Positions 31,049-40,231 of a stretch of 64,000 nt of DNA are shown in pieces (the first letter of the stretch is position 1; each line of letters starts with the position of its first letter). The notes under the pieces were generated by a model. That model ran no database searches. It was not told where the DNA came from and was given only the letters and a program-made list of their open reading frames with translations. The DNA comes from Streptomyces sp. NBRC 109706. Its GTDB lineage: Bacteria > Actinomycetota > Actinomycetes > Streptomycetales > Streptomycetaceae. The stretch spans positions 62,001-126,000 of the forward strand of contig NZ_BBOM01000010.1 of assembly GCF_000974485.1 (NCBI RefSeq). The letters are read 5' to 3'. Position numbers and translations under genes: made by a program.

Positions 31049-32907
31049 CCGCCAACCCCACACCCACCGCCAACCCCACGCTCAACCCCACGCCCACCGC
31101 CGAGCCGACCCCCGTCGACCCACCCACTGCGCCCGGCGTCCGGCTGCGGCAGGCCGATCCGGCGCGCGTCCGGCTGCTGCCGGGGCCGTTCGCCGAACGG
31201 GCGGGCCACGCGGCGGGTGTCTACGGTGGGCTCTCGCCCGCCGATGTGCTCAAGGGCTTCCGCCGCAACGCCGGCCAGCCGGCGCCGGGCAACGATCTGG
31301 GCGGCTGGGCCAGCCGCACCACCGAGGCCACCTTCGGCCAGTGGGTGGGTGGCCTGGCCCGGCTCGCCCACACCCTGGGCGACACCACGCTGGCTGCCCG
31401 CGCCGTGGAGCTGGCCGACGGCTGGGCGGCGACGCTGCCCGCCGACGGCGACGCCCGGATGGCCACCTACGGTTGGGAGAAGGCCGCCTGCGGCCTGGTC
31501 GACGTCGCCGAGTACGCCGGCCACCAGGACGCGTTGCGCGCACTGTCCCGGATCACCGAGGCAGCCGCCCGCACGTTCGACCGCACCCGCAGCCCGGCCA
31601 CCCGCACCGACCGCGACGGCCGGCTGCCGTACGGCACGCTGGAGTGGTACACGCTCGCGGAGAACCCCTACCGCGCGTTCACGCTGACCGGGGACACATC
31701 GTTCCGCGACTTCGCCGAGCTGTGGCACTACGACGCCTACTGGGACGCCTTCGCCACCCGCCCCGAGCCGGGGCAGCCGTGGGACGTGCCGGTGTGGCTG
31801 CACGCCTACAGCCATGTGAACACGTTCTGTTCGGCCGCCGAGGCCTATGTCGCCACCGGCGACCGCCGGATGCTGGACATCGCCCGCAACGGTCTGGAGT
31901 GGACGGCCGAGACACAGTCCTACGCGACCGGCGGCTACGGCCCGGGCGAGTGGTCGGTGCCGGACGACGGCTCGTTGGGCCGGGCGCTGGAGTGGCGCAC
32001 GGATTCGGCGGAGATCCCGTGCGACACGTGGGCCGTCTTCAAGCTGACCCGTCGGCTGCTGCCCGCCACCGGCCAGGCAGCGCACGCCGAGTTGGCGGAA
32101 CGGCTGCTCTTCAACGGGATCGGCGCGAGCCTGCCGATCCGCCCGGACGGCCGTTCGTACTACTACGCGGACTATCGACTGGGCGGACAGTCCACCAAGT
32201 TGCGGCACTGGGACGCCTGGCCCTGCTGCTCGGGCACCTATCTCCAGGCGGTGGCGGCCGTGCCCGATCTGATCTTCTGGCCGTCGGACGACGGGATCGC
32301 CGTCGCGCAGTTCCTCCCCGCCGAGATCCGCTGGTCCCATGCCGGGCAGGAGGTCACCCTGCGCCAGCACACCCTCTTCCCGGAGACGGACACCACCGAA
32401 CTGCGGGTGGAGAGCGACAGTCCGGTCACCCTCACGCTGCGGGTGCGCATACCGTCCTGGAGCGAGGGCTTCGGGTTGCGCGTCAACGGGGAGCCGGTCG
32501 CCGGGTGGGACGCGGCGTACGGCTGGGCGCTGGTCACCAGGGAGTGGCAGCCGGGGGACCGCCTCCAGGTCACCCTGGGCGCCACCCTGCGGGCGGAGGC
32601 CGTGGACCGCTTCCATCCGGAGCGCGCCGCGCTGCTGCACGGCCCGGTGGTGCTCGCCCAGGAGGGCGTCTTCTCCTCGCCGTTCGCCCTGCCGGGCGCC
32701 GCCGCCGACCCGACACTGCTCGCCGCCGCGCTCACCCGGGTGGATCCGGACGACGGGGACGGCCCGTTCGCCCCCAGGCTGCGCTACCAGCCCACCGACC
32801 GGGGCGCGGAGGAACAGCCGGTCGGCCCGTTCCGGGCCCTGGCCGGCGTGAAGGAACGCTGGCCGCACCGGGTTTACCACGATCTGAACGCGCCACGATT
32901 CCTGTGA
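31045..32907 (+). CDS. DUF1680 / GH127-clan glycosidase-like protein
   Basis: This 620-residue protein has no signal peptide and probably acts in the cytosol on imported sugar. The first 30 residues are a PT-rich repeat run (NPTPTANPTLNPTPTAEPTP). The (alpha/alpha)6 domain follows: VLKGFRRNAGQPAPGNDLGG, WASRTTEATFGQWVGGLARL and ARMATYGWEKAACGL. A paired cysteine is kept at WPCCSGTY, and an upstream SAEIPCDTW may supply the other metal ligands, but the CCPPN form of GH127 beta-L-arabinofuranosidases is not present. It therefore belongs to another DUF1680 subgroup, perhaps with a different L-sugar substrate. GTG 31045 overlaps the permease stop. Confidence 0.75.
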   Translation: MTANPTPTANPTLNPTPTAEPTPVDPPTAPGVRLRQADPARVRLLPGPFAERAGHAAGVYGGLSPADVLKGFRRNAGQPAPGNDLGGWASRTTEATFGQWVGGLARLAHTLGDTTLAARAVELADGWAATLPADGDARMATYGWEKAACGLVDVAEYAGHQDALRALSRITEAAARTFDRTRSPATRTDRDGRLPYGTLEWYTLAENPYRAFTLTGDTSFRDFAELWHYDAYWDAFATRPEPGQPWDVPVWLHAYSHVNTFCSAAEAYVATGDRRMLDIARNGLEWTAETQSYATGGYGPGEWSVPDDGSLGRALEWRTDSAEIPCDTWAVFKLTRRLLPATGQAAHAELAERLLFNGIGASLPIRPDGRSYYYADYRLGGQSTKLRHWDAWPCCSGTYLQAVAAVPDLIFWPSDDGIAVAQFLPAEIRWSHAGQEVTLRQHTLFPETDTTELRVESDSPVTLTLRVRIPSWSEGFGLRVNGEPVAGWDAAYGWALVTREWQPGDRLQVTLGATLRAEAVDRFHPERAALLHGPVVLAQEGVFSSPFALPGAAADPTLLAAALTRVDPDDGDGPFAPRLRYQPTDRGAEEQPVGPFRALAGVKERWPHRVYHDLNAPRFL

Positions 32908-33011
32908 ACCGGCATGGTGGAGGGGCGCCCCCGACGGGCTCGCCCCTCCCCCACGACCGCCCCCCGCCCCCCACCCCCGTCCAGCGTCCCCGAAGGCCCG
33001 ACACAACCCCC

Positions 33012-33077
33012 TTTACCGGGTACCGATTTACCGGGTACCGAGCAAAACCGAGCACCGAGTACCGAGCACCAAGCACC
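33012..33077. repeat. Tandem TTTACCGGGTACCGA repeat and decayed copies
   Basis: TTTACCGGGTACCGA occurs twice in perfect tandem (33012-33026, 33027-33041), followed by shorter variants (CACCGAGTACCGAGCACC). The tract lies in the 190-bp gap before the heparinase-like gene, inside the presumed operon. Confidence 0.7.
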
Positions 33078-33097
33078 CCGCACGGAGGGACCCCAAC

Positions 33098-35041
33098 GTG
33101 CCGCACCACCGGCTCACCGACCTCTACCCGCGCGAGAAGCTCGCCACCGCCCTTCCCCCACCGGGCGGTTGGCGCCCGCTGCCGCCCGCCGCCGACCGCG
33201 CCGCCTGGGGGCGGGTGCCGGCCTCGACGCGCGGCCGGCTGCTCGACCTCACCGCCCGGCACCTCGCCGACGAGCTGCCGCCGCTGCCCGCCGACGGTTT
33301 CACCGCCTACGGACGGACCGGCGACCGCCAGCGCTACGAGCACGCCTACTTCGCCCGCCGCACCCGGCTCAACGCCGCCGTCCTGCGTACCCTGCTCCTC
33401 GGCCCCGGCGCGGCGAGCGCCGAACTCGACGCCGTGGTCCGGCTGATCTGCGCCGAGCTCACCTGGTGCCTCCCGGCCCACGAACTCGGCCACAGCGCCC
33501 AGGGCGACCCCGCGCCCGACCCCACCCGGCCCACCGTCGACCTGTTCGCGGCCGACACGGCCGCCCTGCTGGCCCACACCCGGCTGCTGGTCTGCGACGA
33601 GCTCCCGGCCGAGACGGAGCGCGTCCTGGTGCGCGAGGTCCGCGCCCGGGTGCTGGCGCCGTTCCGGGAGCGGGACGACTGGTGGTGGCTCGGCCGCTCC
33701 GGCGAACGGCTCAACAACTGGACCAGCTGGATCGTCTCCAATGTCCTGCCCGCCGCCCTGCTGCTGGAGGAGAGCGCCGACACCCTGCTGGCCAGCGTCT
33801 CCCGCGCGGTCGACACGCTGGACCGCTATCTGGCCTGCGCCCCGGCGGACGGCGGCTGCGACGAGGGCATCTGGTACTGGTGGCGCTCCGGCGCTTCCTA
33901 CTTCGAGTGCCTGGAGAACCTCGCCGACGCCACCGGCGAGCAGGGCGCGTTCGCCCTGCCCGGCACGGCGGCGCTGGCCCGCTATCCGGTCACCGCACAC
34001 ATCGCCGGCGACTGGTACGTCAACTTCGCCGACGGCCGGCCCCTGTTGGGCCATGTCGAGCCGGGGCTGCTGCACCGCTACGGCGTGCGGGTCGGCGAGC
34101 CCGAGGTGGCCCAGCTCGCCACCGCGACGCCGCCGGCCGGTTCGCTGGCCGCCCCCGACGTCTCCCTCGCGCGGCTGGTCACGCCGCTGCTCGACGCCGA
34201 CTGGCAGTCGGCCGCCGAGCGGCCGGGGAGGGCGCCGCTGCCCAGGCAACGCTGGCTGCCCGATACCGAGTTGCTGGTCGCACGGGAGCGCGCGGGCGAC
34301 CCCGAGGGCCTGTTTCTGGCCGCCAAGGGGGGCCACAACGACGAGTTCCACAACCACAACGATGTGGGGTCCTTCGTCCTGGCCCATCGGGGCCGCCCGG
34401 TCGTCATCGACCTCGGCGTCGGCACCTACAGCCGCCAGACGTTCGGCCCGGACCGCTACGACATCTGGACCATGGGCTCGGCCTGGCACAACCTCCCCCT
34501 GGTCGACGGCCACCAACAGGCCTCCGGCGCCCGGCACACCGCGCGCGAGGTGACGGCCACCCTCACCGACCGCTCCGCCACGCTCTCCCTCGACCTGGCC
34601 GCCACCTGGCCCGACGAGGCCGGCATCGAGCGCTGGGACCGCACGTTGACGCTGCGCCGCGCCGCCGCCGACACCGGCCCCGCCGAGGTCTCCGTCACCG
34701 ACCGCTGGCGGCTGTCCTCGCCGCCCGAGGCCCTCGCGCTGCACCTGGTGACCACCCACCCGGTGGACGTCGGGCCCACGCCCGGCAGCCTGCTGCTCGG
34801 CGCCCCCGGCCATCGGGTGCTGCTGGGCTACGACGCCGCCGCCTTCTCCCTCGAAGCGGAGGAACGCGCCGTCGACGACGCCAAGTTGGCGTCCGTGTGG
34901 GGCGCCACCGTGCACCGGGTGCGGCTGATCGCCACCGCCCCCGCCGCCGAGGGCCACACCCGGCTCACCTTCCGCGCCGCCGACACAGGCGCGGCCGACA
35001 CAGGCGCCGCCGACACCGGGGAGCACGCCGATGCCGACTGA
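33098..35041 (+). CDS. Heparinase II/III-family protein
   Basis: This 647-residue protein has an N-terminal (alpha/alpha) toroid (for example LNNWTSWIVSNVLPAALLL and GGCDEGIWYWWRSGASYFEC) and a C-terminal beta-sandwich. The junction carries the family motif KGGHNDEFHNHNDVGSFVLA, whose His residues are conserved in heparinase II/III-type lyases. There is no signal peptide, so it probably acts on imported oligosaccharides. Members cleave uronic-acid-containing glycans by elimination, suggesting an acidic substrate. GTG start after ACGGAGGG. The C-terminal tail repeats AADTGAADTGAADTG. It overlaps the next gene by 11 nt. Confidence 0.8.
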   Translation: MPHHRLTDLYPREKLATALPPPGGWRPLPPAADRAAWGRVPASTRGRLLDLTARHLADELPPLPADGFTAYGRTGDRQRYEHAYFARRTRLNAAVLRTLLLGPGAASAELDAVVRLICAELTWCLPAHELGHSAQGDPAPDPTRPTVDLFAADTAALLAHTRLLVCDELPAETERVLVREVRARVLAPFRERDDWWWLGRSGERLNNWTSWIVSNVLPAALLLEESADTLLASVSRAVDTLDRYLACAPADGGCDEGIWYWWRSGASYFECLENLADATGEQGAFALPGTAALARYPVTAHIAGDWYVNFADGRPLLGHVEPGLLHRYGVRVGEPEVAQLATATPPAGSLAAPDVSLARLVTPLLDADWQSAAERPGRAPLPRQRWLPDTELLVARERAGDPEGLFLAAKGGHNDEFHNHNDVGSFVLAHRGRPVVIDLGVGTYSRQTFGPDRYDIWTMGSAWHNLPLVDGHQQASGARHTAREVTATLTDRSATLSLDLAATWPDEAGIERWDRTLTLRRAAADTGPAEVSVTDRWRLSSPPEALALHLVTTHPVDVGPTPGSLLLGAPGHRVLLGYDAAAFSLEAEERAVDDAKLASVWGATVHRVRLIATAPAAEGHTRLTFRAADTGAADTGAADTGEHADAD

Positions 35042-36947
35042 CCCGCCCGCCCCCTACACCGGCTGGACCAGGCGCCGGTTCGAGGAGCACGCCGATCTGC
35101 TGCTGCGCGCGGTGCGCCCGCACGCGTCCGAGGCGCACGCGCTGATCCTGCCGCCGGGGCCGCACAGCGTCTCCGGCGAACGCAGCGACGGCCTGGAGGG
35201 CTTCGCGCGCACCTTTCTGCTGGCCGCGTTCCGGCTCGCCGGCGCGCGCGGCGACGACCCGCTGGGCCTGGCCGACTGGTACGCCCGGGGCCTGGCCGCC
35301 GGCACCGATCCCCACCACCCGGAACGCTGGCCGTCGTTGGTGAAGGTGCCGCAGGCCAGGGTGGAGGCCGCCTCGGTGGCGCTCGCCCTGCACGAGACCA
35401 GGCCGTGGCTCTGGGACCGGCTCGACGACGGCGTCCGGCAGCGCGTGGTGGCCTGGCTCTCCGGCTGCCTGGGCCTTGAGTACTACGCCACCAACTGGCT
35501 CTGGTTCCAGAACATCACCGAGGCGTTCCTCGCCTCGGTCGGCGCCGACTGGAACGAGGAGGACGTCGAACGCAACCTCGCCACCCACGAGAGCTTCTAC
35601 CTCGCGGACGGCTGGTACGGGGACGGCGGCCGCACCCATATCGACCACTACAACGGCTGGGCGCTGCATCTCTACCCGCTGTGGTGGACGGCGATGGCCC
35701 CCGACCATCCGGCGGCGGCCCGCCAACGGCCACTGTGGCGGGAGAGGTTGCGGCAACAGCTGGCCGATCTGGTGCACACCGTCGGCTCCGACGGCGCCCC
35801 GCTGCACCAGGGCCGCTCGCTGACCTACCGGTTCGCCGCCGCCGCGCCGTTCTGGGTCGGCGCCCTGCACGACGCGACGCCGCTGGCCCCCGGGCTCACC
35901 CGCCGCGCCGCCGTCGGCATCGTCAAGCACTTCGCCGACCACGGGGCGCCGGCCGCCGACGGGCTGCTCAACCTCGGCTGGCACGCCGAGCATCCGGCGA
36001 TGAAGCAGTACTACTCGGGCCCCGGATCGCCCTACTGGGCCAGCAAGGGCATGGCCGGACTGCTGCTGCCGCCCGACCATCCGGTGTGGACGGCGCCCGA
36101 GGAGCCGCTGCCGGTGGAACTCGGCGACACCCGACGGACGATCCGCCCGGCCGGCTGGCTGCTGCGCGGCACCCGCGCCGACGGGGTGATCCGCGTCTAC
36201 AACCACGGCGCCGACCACGCGGAGCCCGGCCGGCCCGGCTGTGACGACGCGCTGTACTCGGCGATCGGCTATTCCGGGGCGTCGGCCCCCGGCAGCCGGC
36301 GGGCGGCGCATCTGGCGCCGCTTGAGTCCACGCTCACCCTGCTGGACGACGCCCAACGCCCCTCGCATCGCCGCGCGTTCCGGCTCGTCGCGCTCACCGA
36401 ACACACCGCGGTCTCGGTTTCCCGGGCGCACTGGGTGGTGATGGGCGAGCAACAGCTGTTGCACGAGGCGCCGTTGCAGCTGACGGACGGCCCCGAGCTG
36501 TGGCTGGCCTCGGTGGTGCGCGGCCCGTGGGAGGTGCGGCTCGGCCGGATCGCGCCGGGGCCGGCTGCGGTTCCGTTCCGGCTGCGGGTCGGCGGCTGGT
36601 CCCTGGCCGGCGCGCGGGAGCCGGCGACGGAGACGGCCGCCGGGCGGGCCCTGGTGGAGAACGGGCGCCTCGCCTCGGTGCTGGTCGCGCTGCACGGCTT
36701 CGACCTGGCCGGCGTCGCCACGTTCACCGACGACAATCCGATGGGCCCGCACAGCGCCGTGCCCTGGCTCGCCACGGCCGAGCCCCGCGCGCCGGGCTCG
36801 CCGGTGGCCGCCCTGGTGGGCCTCGGCGCCGGCCTGACAGACGTCCGACCGCCGGACATCCACGTCTCGTTCGGGGCCGACGACCCGGCCGAGGCGCTCG
36901 TCGAATGGCCCGAGGGGCGGCGGGACACCGTCCGCCTCGGGCCCTGA
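35031..36947 (+). CDS. DUF2264 domain protein
   Basis: This 638-residue cytosolic protein resembles DUF2264 throughout: LILPPGPHSVSGERSDGLEG, EYYATNWLWFQNITEAFLAS, HESFYLADGWYGDGGRTHID and HYNGWALHLYPLWWTA. The Trp/Tyr-rich helical pattern suggests an (alpha/alpha)6 glycosidase or lyase, but the reaction is not established. DUF2264 genes often sit beside heparinase-like and unsaturated-glycan enzymes. The start overlaps the heparinase-like stop by 11 nt and the stop is 16 nt before the duplicated target of an IS4-type element, which therefore inserted just after the operon. Confidence 0.8.
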   Translation: MPTDPPAPYTGWTRRRFEEHADLLLRAVRPHASEAHALILPPGPHSVSGERSDGLEGFARTFLLAAFRLAGARGDDPLGLADWYARGLAAGTDPHHPERWPSLVKVPQARVEAASVALALHETRPWLWDRLDDGVRQRVVAWLSGCLGLEYYATNWLWFQNITEAFLASVGADWNEEDVERNLATHESFYLADGWYGDGGRTHIDHYNGWALHLYPLWWTAMAPDHPAAARQRPLWRERLRQQLADLVHTVGSDGAPLHQGRSLTYRFAAAAPFWVGALHDATPLAPGLTRRAAVGIVKHFADHGAPAADGLLNLGWHAEHPAMKQYYSGPGSPYWASKGMAGLLLPPDHPVWTAPEEPLPVELGDTRRTIRPAGWLLRGTRADGVIRVYNHGADHAEPGRPGCDDALYSAIGYSGASAPGSRRAAHLAPLESTLTLLDDAQRPSHRRAFRLVALTEHTAVSVSRAHWVVMGEQQLLHEAPLQLTDGPELWLASVVRGPWEVRLGRIAPGPAAVPFRLRVGGWSLAGAREPATETAAGRALVENGRLASVLVALHGFDLAGVATFTDDNPMGPHSAVPWLATAEPRAPGSPVAALVGLGAGLTDVRPPDIHVSFGADDPAEALVEWPEGRRDTVRLGP

Positions 36948-37131
36948 CGAGAGGGAACGGGGGCCCGGGAGGGCCAATGCAGTTGCTTTGAGTACCCGCC
37001 CGCGTACCCGCCCACTTCACTGGGCTCCTCTGCGCTTCGGCTTCGCCGCCGCGGGCGCTCGCAGCCATCACCCGCAGCTGCCATGCCCCGGGATACACTG
37101 CCGCGCCGCACCCCGACCGGAGGTCATCTCA

Positions 37132-37659
37132 GTGTTCCCCGCACGGGTACTCGCCGTCGCCCCGCTGGCTCTGGTGATTCTCGCCCTGTCCGGCTGCTCT
37201 TCCTGGGTCTGCACCGACACGACGGCAGAGCGCGGTAGGGCCGGTGTCCGGGTGCAGATCGTGGACACGGATGGGCAGCCTCTCGGCGTCACCGCCGCGG
37301 TTGTCGACTGGAGTCTTGAGCCCCACCCGCAGGTGCCATCCGAAGGTGACAAGGTCCACTTCCGCTTCCGCTTCGACGGCGCCGACGAATACTCCGACCC
37401 CGCAGTGGACGCCTGCGCGGTCGACAACAAGCACGTGACGTTGGGGTGTCAGAGGGTTTCCTCGTCCCAGGCGTTCGGGCCGGCCGAAGATCCCCTCACG
37501 GGCGATGACTGGCTCGGCGTCGAGCACCCCGAGCAGGTTGCCGAAGTGCTGTTCATCCCCAACGACCAGTCCTACGACCGCCCCTCCTGCAAAGTGGACG
37601 CCAAGGACGGTGGCGGGATACATCCACCAGGGCCGCCCAGCAGGGGGGACCAGCTGTAG
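37132..37659 (+). CDS. Putative lipoprotein inside the IS4-type element
   Basis: This 175-residue protein of unknown family starts at GTG 37132, 8 nt after GGAGGT. A short signal (VLAVAPLALVILALSGC) with a clean LSGC lipobox predicts a membrane-anchored lipoprotein. The mature part has six cysteines (for example VCTDT, VDACAVDN, TLGCQR, RPSCKVD) and a beta-rich look (GVRVQIVDTDGQPLGVTAAV), suggesting a small disulfide-bonded extracytoplasmic domain. It occupies the space where the transposase C-terminal half should be, and its last residues (PPSRGDQL) run into transposase-derived DNA, so the native end may have been lost. It could be a captured host gene. Confidence 0.65.
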   Translation: MFPARVLAVAPLALVILALSGCSSWVCTDTTAERGRAGVRVQIVDTDGQPLGVTAAVVDWSLEPHPQVPSEGDKVHFRFRFDGADEYSDPAVDACAVDNKHVTLGCQRVSSSQAFGPAEDPLTGDDWLGVEHPEQVAEVLFIPNDQSYDRPSCKVDAKDGGGIHPPGPPSRGDQL

Positions 37660-37664
37660 GGAGG

Positions 37665-38180
37665 TCAAGGCGGTTGAGCGCGAGGCACGGGTCTGCCGGC
37701 GCCCCGGTGTTTGCGCCGTGCCGGGACGGTACGCTGCGCCGGCGATCCGGACACGGCGGAGGTAGGAGAGCCTGTCGGCATCCAGGTCGGGCCATGGGCA
37801 CCGGACGTGGTGAAGGCGTGGACGAATTCGACCGACCAGAACCCGCGGTCGGCGATGACGAGATCCCCGGGGCCTGTCGAGCTGGCCAGCGGATAGGCAA
37901 GGCGCCGTTCGCTGTCCCGGTAGCCGCCCGGACCGGCGTCGAGGATGGCGTGGGTGCCGATCTCCGCGAGCACGGCGGCTCGCACCTGCGGAAAGCCGAA
38001 CGGCGTCCCGCCTGTGGAGGGGCCGTCGAAGGTGTCGCTGTTGCCCACCGAGTCCGGCACGTCGAACTGTGTGCCCTACCAGTCCCGAAGGCCGTCCAGC
38101 GCCAGGAGGCGCAGACCACGCCACCACGCGCCCGGCGTCTCCGGGACCGCCGGCACCCCGCGCCCCCGCCCCTCCACGAG
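37665..38180 (-). pseudogene. IS4-family transposase remnant (internal part)
   Basis: The minus strand encodes GTQFDVPDSVGNSDTFDGPS, GFPQVRAAVLAEIGTHAILD, SERRLAYPLASSTGPGDLVI and ADRGFWSVEF, the central DDE region of IS4-type transposases with the DGTQFDVPDS and ADRGFWS segments. A stop (DGLRDW, TAG, GTQF) and frame changes interrupt it. The N-terminal IS4 domain and the C-terminal half are missing. Confidence 0.75.
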
Positions 38181-38258
38181 CAGGTCAACGGACCAGCCAG
38201 CTCAGAAGCAACTGCATTGGCCCGGGAGGGCCCGGCTCCGGGCGCGGCGGTGGTCCCG

Positions 38259-40208
38259 TCAGCCGGCGAGCGGGATCCACACCTGCATGGGGCCCGGGGT
38301 GCGGTTGGCCCAGAGGTGGTAGGGAAGCGCGGTCAGTTCGACGCGGCGCGGCGCGGTGGTCTCCGCCCGGGCCTGGCGGTAGAGGGGCGCGTCGGGGGCC
38401 GGTGCCGGTCGGGCCCAGCCGGGGCCGTGCAGGGTGACCGTGCCATCCCACAACTCGGGGCGCTGACGGACGGTCCACTCCGCGTCCACGTCGACCGAGA
38501 CGTCCCGAATATCGACCTCCGGGTGGTCCATCTGTTCGAGACAGAACACCAGGGGGCCCCGGGTGAGCGCGATCCGCCCGTGCGTCGCCCGCACCCGGGG
38601 ATGCGCGGCGAGTGGCCGCACCGGCATCGCGTAGGCGCCGGTCAGCCGCTCGCCGGCCCGCCAGCGGCGCCGCAGCACGGTGAACCCGTCCGCCGCCTCG
38701 ACCGCCGCCTCGACCCCGTTCACCGACCAGGCCACGGGGCCCGCCCAGGCCGGCGCCGGCAGCGCTATCCCGCACGCCTCCTCGGGCGCGCGCACCACCT
38801 CCACGGCCACCGCGCCGTCCAGCGGATAGGCGGTCGCGATCCGCAACTCCAGTGTGCCGCCTGCCACTTCGGCCGTCACCGTGCCCTCGGCGAGCAGCAG
38901 CGTCCACAGCGTGTCGTCGCCCACGGCGTGCGCGTACGCCGGCAGGCTCGCCACCAGCCGGGCCAGGTTCGGCGGACAGCAGGCGGTGCCGAACCACGGG
39001 CTCCGCCGGTGCCGGCCGTTGTCCGCCAGCGGGTTGACATAGAAGAACTCCTCGCCGTCCTGGCCGAGCCCGGAGAGCAGCCCGTTGTGCAGTACCTCGT
39101 CCATCGCGTCCCGGTACTCGCCGGCGCCGGTGCGCAGGAACATCCGCCACGCCCACTGGAAATGGGCCACCGAGGCGCAGCTCTCCGCGTACGCCCGTTC
39201 GTCGCCCAACTCCCAGCGCTCGCCGAACGCCTCCCCGTCGTGCCGGGAGCCCGCGCCGCCCGTCACATAGCGCTTCCGGTCGGCGAAGTCCCGCCAGAGC
39301 GCGTCCACGGCCTCCGCCAACGGCGCGATCCCCGTGGTCCCCGTCGTCCCCGTGGCTTCCGTCGTTCCCGACGTCTCCGTGACCACATCCGTGGCGCCCG
39401 TGTACAGATACAGGGCACGCACCGCATGGCCGGTGACCTCCCGCTGCTTGTGCAGCGGCGCATGGTCGAGGTGGTACTCGCGGCCGCCGATCGCCGCCGG
39501 GCTGGCGCCGTGCTGGTCGATGAACCACCGCGCCTGGACGAGGAAACGTTCCTCGCCGGTCGCCCGCCACAGCTCGACCAGCGCCGTCTCGTACTCCGGA
39601 TGCCCGTCGGCGCCGGGGCGGCGGCCGGGCCCGAAGACCGTCCACACATGGTCGACGAACCGGATCGCCACCTCGACCAGCCGCCGCTCCCCGGTGGCCC
39701 GCAGATGTGCCACCGCCGCCTGGACCAGATGGCCGCCGCAGTACATCTCGTGCTCGTCGCGGATATTGGTCCAACGACGGGCGGCCCGCTCGTTCATGAA
39801 GTACGAGTTGAGATAGCCGTCGTCCTGCTGGGCCGCCTCCAGGATGCTCACCATGGAGTCGATCCGGGCGCGCAGTTTCTCGTCCTCGGGGGACTCCGCG
39901 AGCTGCCAGCAGGCCGCCTCAAGCCATTTGAAGACGTCCGAGTCGGCGTAGTACTGGCCCTGGAAGTCCGCCACCGGATCACCGTCGAGCAGCCCGCCGG
40001 CCCGGCGCAGGTTGTCCACCGCGCCGCATTCCTCGCACCGCTGGTGGATGATCTCCAGCGTCACCTCGCGATTGCGCTCGCGCACCCGTGCCAACGGGCC
40101 GCCGGTGAGCGTGGCGGCCCGCAACGGAACGGGCGTCCGCAGCGCGCCCGGCGCCCCCCGGGGGTCGGCGGGCGCGGCGAACGGGGTCTCGGCTCGTGCT
40201 CTGGACAT
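38259..40208 (-). CDS. GH127 beta-L-arabinofuranosidase
   Basis: This 649-residue enzyme is close in pattern to HypBA1-type GH127 enzymes that release beta-L-arabinofuranose from hydroxyproline-linked arabinan or similar glycans. The zinc-thiolate site is visible: E342 and C344 in AYAESCAS and C410, C411 in TACCPPNLARL, with C410 at the nucleophile position. Other family segments are NREVTLEIIHQRCEECGAVD, SDVFKWLEAACWQL, QQDDGYLNSYF and RRWTNIRDEHEMYCGGHLVQ. A Thr/Gly-rich insert (TETSGTTEATGTTGTTG) at 277-293 is unusual. There is no signal peptide. It follows the LacI gene on the same strand (111-bp gap) and converges on the ABC operon. Confidence 0.9.
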   Translation of the reverse strand: MSRARAETPFAAPADPRGAPGALRTPVPLRAATLTGGPLARVRERNREVTLEIIHQRCEECGAVDNLRRAGGLLDGDPVADFQGQYYADSDVFKWLEAACWQLAESPEDEKLRARIDSMVSILEAAQQDDGYLNSYFMNERAARRWTNIRDEHEMYCGGHLVQAAVAHLRATGERRLVEVAIRFVDHVWTVFGPGRRPGADGHPEYETALVELWRATGEERFLVQARWFIDQHGASPAAIGGREYHLDHAPLHKQREVTGHAVRALYLYTGATDVVTETSGTTEATGTTGTTGIAPLAEAVDALWRDFADRKRYVTGGAGSRHDGEAFGERWELGDERAYAESCASVAHFQWAWRMFLRTGAGEYRDAMDEVLHNGLLSGLGQDGEEFFYVNPLADNGRHRRSPWFGTACCPPNLARLVASLPAYAHAVGDDTLWTLLLAEGTVTAEVAGGTLELRIATAYPLDGAVAVEVVRAPEEACGIALPAPAWAGPVAWSVNGVEAAVEAADGFTVLRRRWRAGERLTGAYAMPVRPLAAHPRVRATHGRIALTRGPLVFCLEQMDHPEVDIRDVSVDVDAEWTVRQRPELWDGTVTLHGPGWARPAPAPDAPLYRQARAETTAPRRVELTALPYHLWANRTPGPMQVWIPLAG

Positions 40209-40231
40209 GCCTCAACGTCCTTTCGATCACA

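Larger units (their letters stand above)
36974..38220. mobile_element. Defective IS4-family element with target duplication and passenger gene
   Basis: The ends are inverted: CCAATGCAGTTGCTTTGAG at 36974-36992 and its near-complement CTCAGAAGCAACTGCATTGG at 38201-38220. Both are flanked by the same 10-mer CCCGGGAGGG (36964-36973 and 38221-38230), a target-site duplication of IS4-like length. Inside are a lipoprotein gene (plus strand) and a partial transposase (minus strand). The element lies between two convergent polysaccharide genes without breaking either. Confidence 0.75.

Noticed and set aside
32732..35026. 764-codon minus-strand frame opposite the heparinase-like gene
   Set aside because: It is Gly/Val/Gln-rich shadow sequence, while the plus-strand frame carries the family motifs.
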